Positions 61,483-64,000 of a DNA stretch of 64,000 nucleotides are shown in pieces. Source of the stretch: Zonotrichia leucophrys gambelii (Eukaryota; Chordata; Aves; Passeriformes; Passerellidae); contig NC_088170.1 in assembly GCF_028769735.1 (NCBI RefSeq), positions 43,006,920 through 43,070,919 of the forward strand, given 5' to 3'. Below the pieces are notes generated by a model, which saw only the letters and a list, made by a program, of their open reading frames with translations, made no database searches and had not been told where the DNA came from. Each line of letters opens with the position of its first letter. Position 1 is the first letter of the stretch. Made by a program: the position numbers and the translations under genes.

Positions 61483-61690
<208 letters not shown>

Positions 61691-61729
61691 GTTGTGGTGT
61701 GTTGGTTGGGTGTTTGGGTGGTGGGGTTT

Positions 61730-61730
<1 letters not shown>

Positions 61731-61803
<73 letters not shown>
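61731..61803. repeat. Poly-T run of 73 bases
   Basis: A second T run 43 bases after the first, in the same two-letter context and with the same interpretation. Confidence 0.85.
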
Positions 61804-61804
<1 letters not shown>

Positions 61805-64000
61805 TTTGGTTTGTGGGTTGTTTTTGGTGTGTTTTGTTGTGGTGGTGTTGTTTGGTTGTTTTTTGTGTTGTTTTGGTGGGTGGGGTGTTGTTGTGGGTGG
61901 TTTGGTTGTTGGGGGTGGTTTGTGGGTTGTGTTGGGTTTTTTGGTTTTTGTTTGTTGTTTGTTTGTGTTTGGGTTTGTGTGGGGTTGGGTTGTGTGTTGT
62001 TTGGTGGTTTTTTGTTGTGTTGTGTGTTGGTGTGGTTTTGTTTTGGTGGTGTTGTTGTTTTTTGGTTTTGTGTTGGGGGGTTGTGGGTTTTTTGTTGTGT
62101 GTTGTTGGTGGTGGTGTTTGGGTGGGTGTGTGTGTTTTTGTGTTTTGTTTGTTTGTTGTGGGTGTGTTTGTGTTTTGTTGTGGTTTTGTTGGTTGTGGTG
62201 GTTGTTTTGGTGGTGTTGTGGTGTTTGGGGGTTGTTGGGTGTTGGGGTGGGTGTGGTGTGTTGGGGGTGGGGTGTGGGTGGGGTGTGGTTGTGGGTTGTT
62301 GGGTGGGTGGTTTGGGTTGGGGTTGGTGTTTGTGGGTGGGTTGGTTGTTGTGGGGTGGTGTTTTTGTGGGTTGTGTTGTTGGGTGTGTGGGGTTGTGGGG
62401 TTGTGTGTGTTGGGGGGGTTGTTGTGGTGTGGGGGTTGTGGGGTTTGTGTGGTGTTGGGGTGGGTGGGGTTTTTGGTTGGTTGTGGTGGTGGTGGGGTGG
62501 TTGTGTGGTTGGGTGGGGTTGGGTGGTTGGGTGTGGGTTGGGTGGTTTGGTGGGGGGGTGGTGGTTGGTGTGGGTTGTTGGGGGGGTTGTGGGTGTGGTG
62601 GTTTGGGGTGGGTTGTGGTGGGGGGGGGGTTGGTTGTGGGGTTGGGGTTGTGGGGTGGGGGTTTGGGGGGTGGGTGGGTTGGGGTTGGGGGTTGGGGTTG
62701 TGTGTGGTTGGTTGGGTGGTGTGGTTTGGTGTGGGGGGGTGTGGGGGGGGTGTGGTGGTGTGGTGGGGGGTGGGTTTGTGTGTGGTTGTTGGGTGGGTGT
62801 GGGTTGGGTGTGGGGTTGGGTGGGTTGGTGTGTGGTGGTTTGGTTGTGGTGGTTGGGTGGTGGTTGGTGGTTGTTTGGTGGGTGTGGTGTTGGGGTTTGT
62901 GGGTGGGTGTGGTGGTGGTTTGGTTGTTGGGTGGGGTGTGGGTGGGGTTGGGTTGGGGTGTTTTGTGGGTTGTTGTGTGGTGTTGGTGTGGGGTTGGGTG
63001 TTGGGGGTGGTGTGTGTGGTGTGGGTTGGGTTGGGTGTGGGTGTGGTGTTGTGGGTGTTGGGTGGTTGGTGGTTTGGTGGTTGTTGGGGTGGGTGGTTGT
63101 GGGTTGTTGGTGTGGTGGGGGTGGGTGTGGTGGTGGTGTTTGGTGGTGTTGGGTGTGTGGGTTGGTTGGGTGTGGGGTTGGGGTTGGTTTGGTGGTTTTG
63201 TGTTGGTGGTGGGGTTGTTGGGGTTGGTTGTGGTGGGGTGTTTGGGTGGGTGTGTGGTTGGTGGTGTGGTGTTGGGGTGTTTTGGGGTGTGGGGGGTTGG
63301 GGGTTGTGGTGTTTGGGTGGTGTTGGTGGGTGGTGGTGTGTGGTGGGGGGTTGGTGTGGGTTGGGGGGGTGTGTGGGGGTGTGTGGGTTGTTGGGGGTGG
63401 TGTTGGTGTGGGGTGGGTGGTTTGGTGGGTGGTGTGGGGTGGTGGGGGTTGTTGGGGTTGGTGTTTGGTGGTTTTGTGTGTGTGTGGTGTGGGTGGTTGG
63501 GGGGTGTGGGGGTGGGTGTGGTGGGGGTTGGGTTGTTGGGGGTTGGTGTGTGGGGTGTGGGGTTGTGGTGGGGGTGGGGGTGTGGTGGGTGTGGTGTGTG
63601 GGGTGGTGGTGGGTGTGGTGTGGTTGGTGGGTGGGTTGGGGTGGTGGGTTTTGGTGGTGGGGTTGTGTGGTGGGTGGTTGTTGGGGTGTGGGTGGTGGTG
63701 GTTTGGGTGGTTGTTGGTGGTGGTTGGGGGGTGGGGGGGGTGGGTGGGGGGGGGTGGGGGGGGGGGGGGTTTGGGGGGTGGGGGGGGGGGTTGGGTGGGG
63801 GGGTGGGGGGGGGTGGTGGGGGTGTGGTGGGGTTGGGGTGGGGGGGTGGGGTGTTGGGGGGGTGGTGTGGGGGGGGGTTGGGGGTTGGGTTTTGGGGTGG
63901 GGGGGGGGTTGGGGGGGGGGGGGGGGGGGGTGGTGTGGGGGGGGGGGGGGGGGGTGGGGGGTGGGTTGTGGGGGGGGGTGGGGGGTGGGTTGGGGTTGTT

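Overview
The window looks like vertebrate, and most likely bird, nuclear DNA. The evidence is a CR1-type LINE 3' fragment repeated five times, a degraded alpharetrovirus-like envelope gene on the minus strand, and a degraded class I (gammaretrovirus-like) endogenous provirus on the plus strand. I found no intact cellular protein gene, tRNA or rRNA gene, CRISPR array or bacterial-type feature. The open frames are retroviral relics, chance frames inside repeats, or artefacts.

Layout. (1) 1-2313 is an inverted, diverged, apparently single relative of the core of a large repeat found later. It carries a solo LTR at 485-1119 with a 6-bp target-site duplication. (2) 3005-5000 holds an alpharetrovirus-like env relic with its 3' LTR, on minus. 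(3) 5101 to about 12640 is a plus-strand gammaretrovirus-like provirus: 5' LTR, eroded gag, protease, RT lacking its catalytic core, RNase H, integrase and env. Two other LTR-like elements interrupt it, and no 3' LTR is seen. (4) 12835-29749 is a satellite array (called Sat A here, monomer about 433 bp, 38 recognisable forward copies) with an inverted monomer at its left edge and internal higher-order repeats. (5) 29750 to about 57645 is a composite macrosatellite. Units of about 4.45 kb each combine a 2.48-kb core, a block of a second satellite (Sat B, about 189 bp), a 1.2-kb spacer with an antisense CR1 piece, and one Sat A monomer. Unit 3 is 5.7 kb because Sat B is expanded. Unit 6 has eight Sat B monomers that run directly into Sat A. 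(6) About 57238-59094 is a degraded seventh copy that reads like poor consensus sequence. (7) 59095-64000 is almost pure G and T with two long T runs, most likely a sequencing or assembly artefact at a contig end.

The main biological signal is the composite macrosatellite. Two satellites, a piece of otherwise single-copy sequence and a LINE fragment were fused and then amplified as near-identical tandem units. An inverted relative 27 kb away stops exactly at the fusion point and gives an outgroup for ordering the events. Dense endogenous retroviruses plus megasatellite structure would fit a heterochromatic region such as a pericentromere or the female-specific W chromosome. That placement is inference only.
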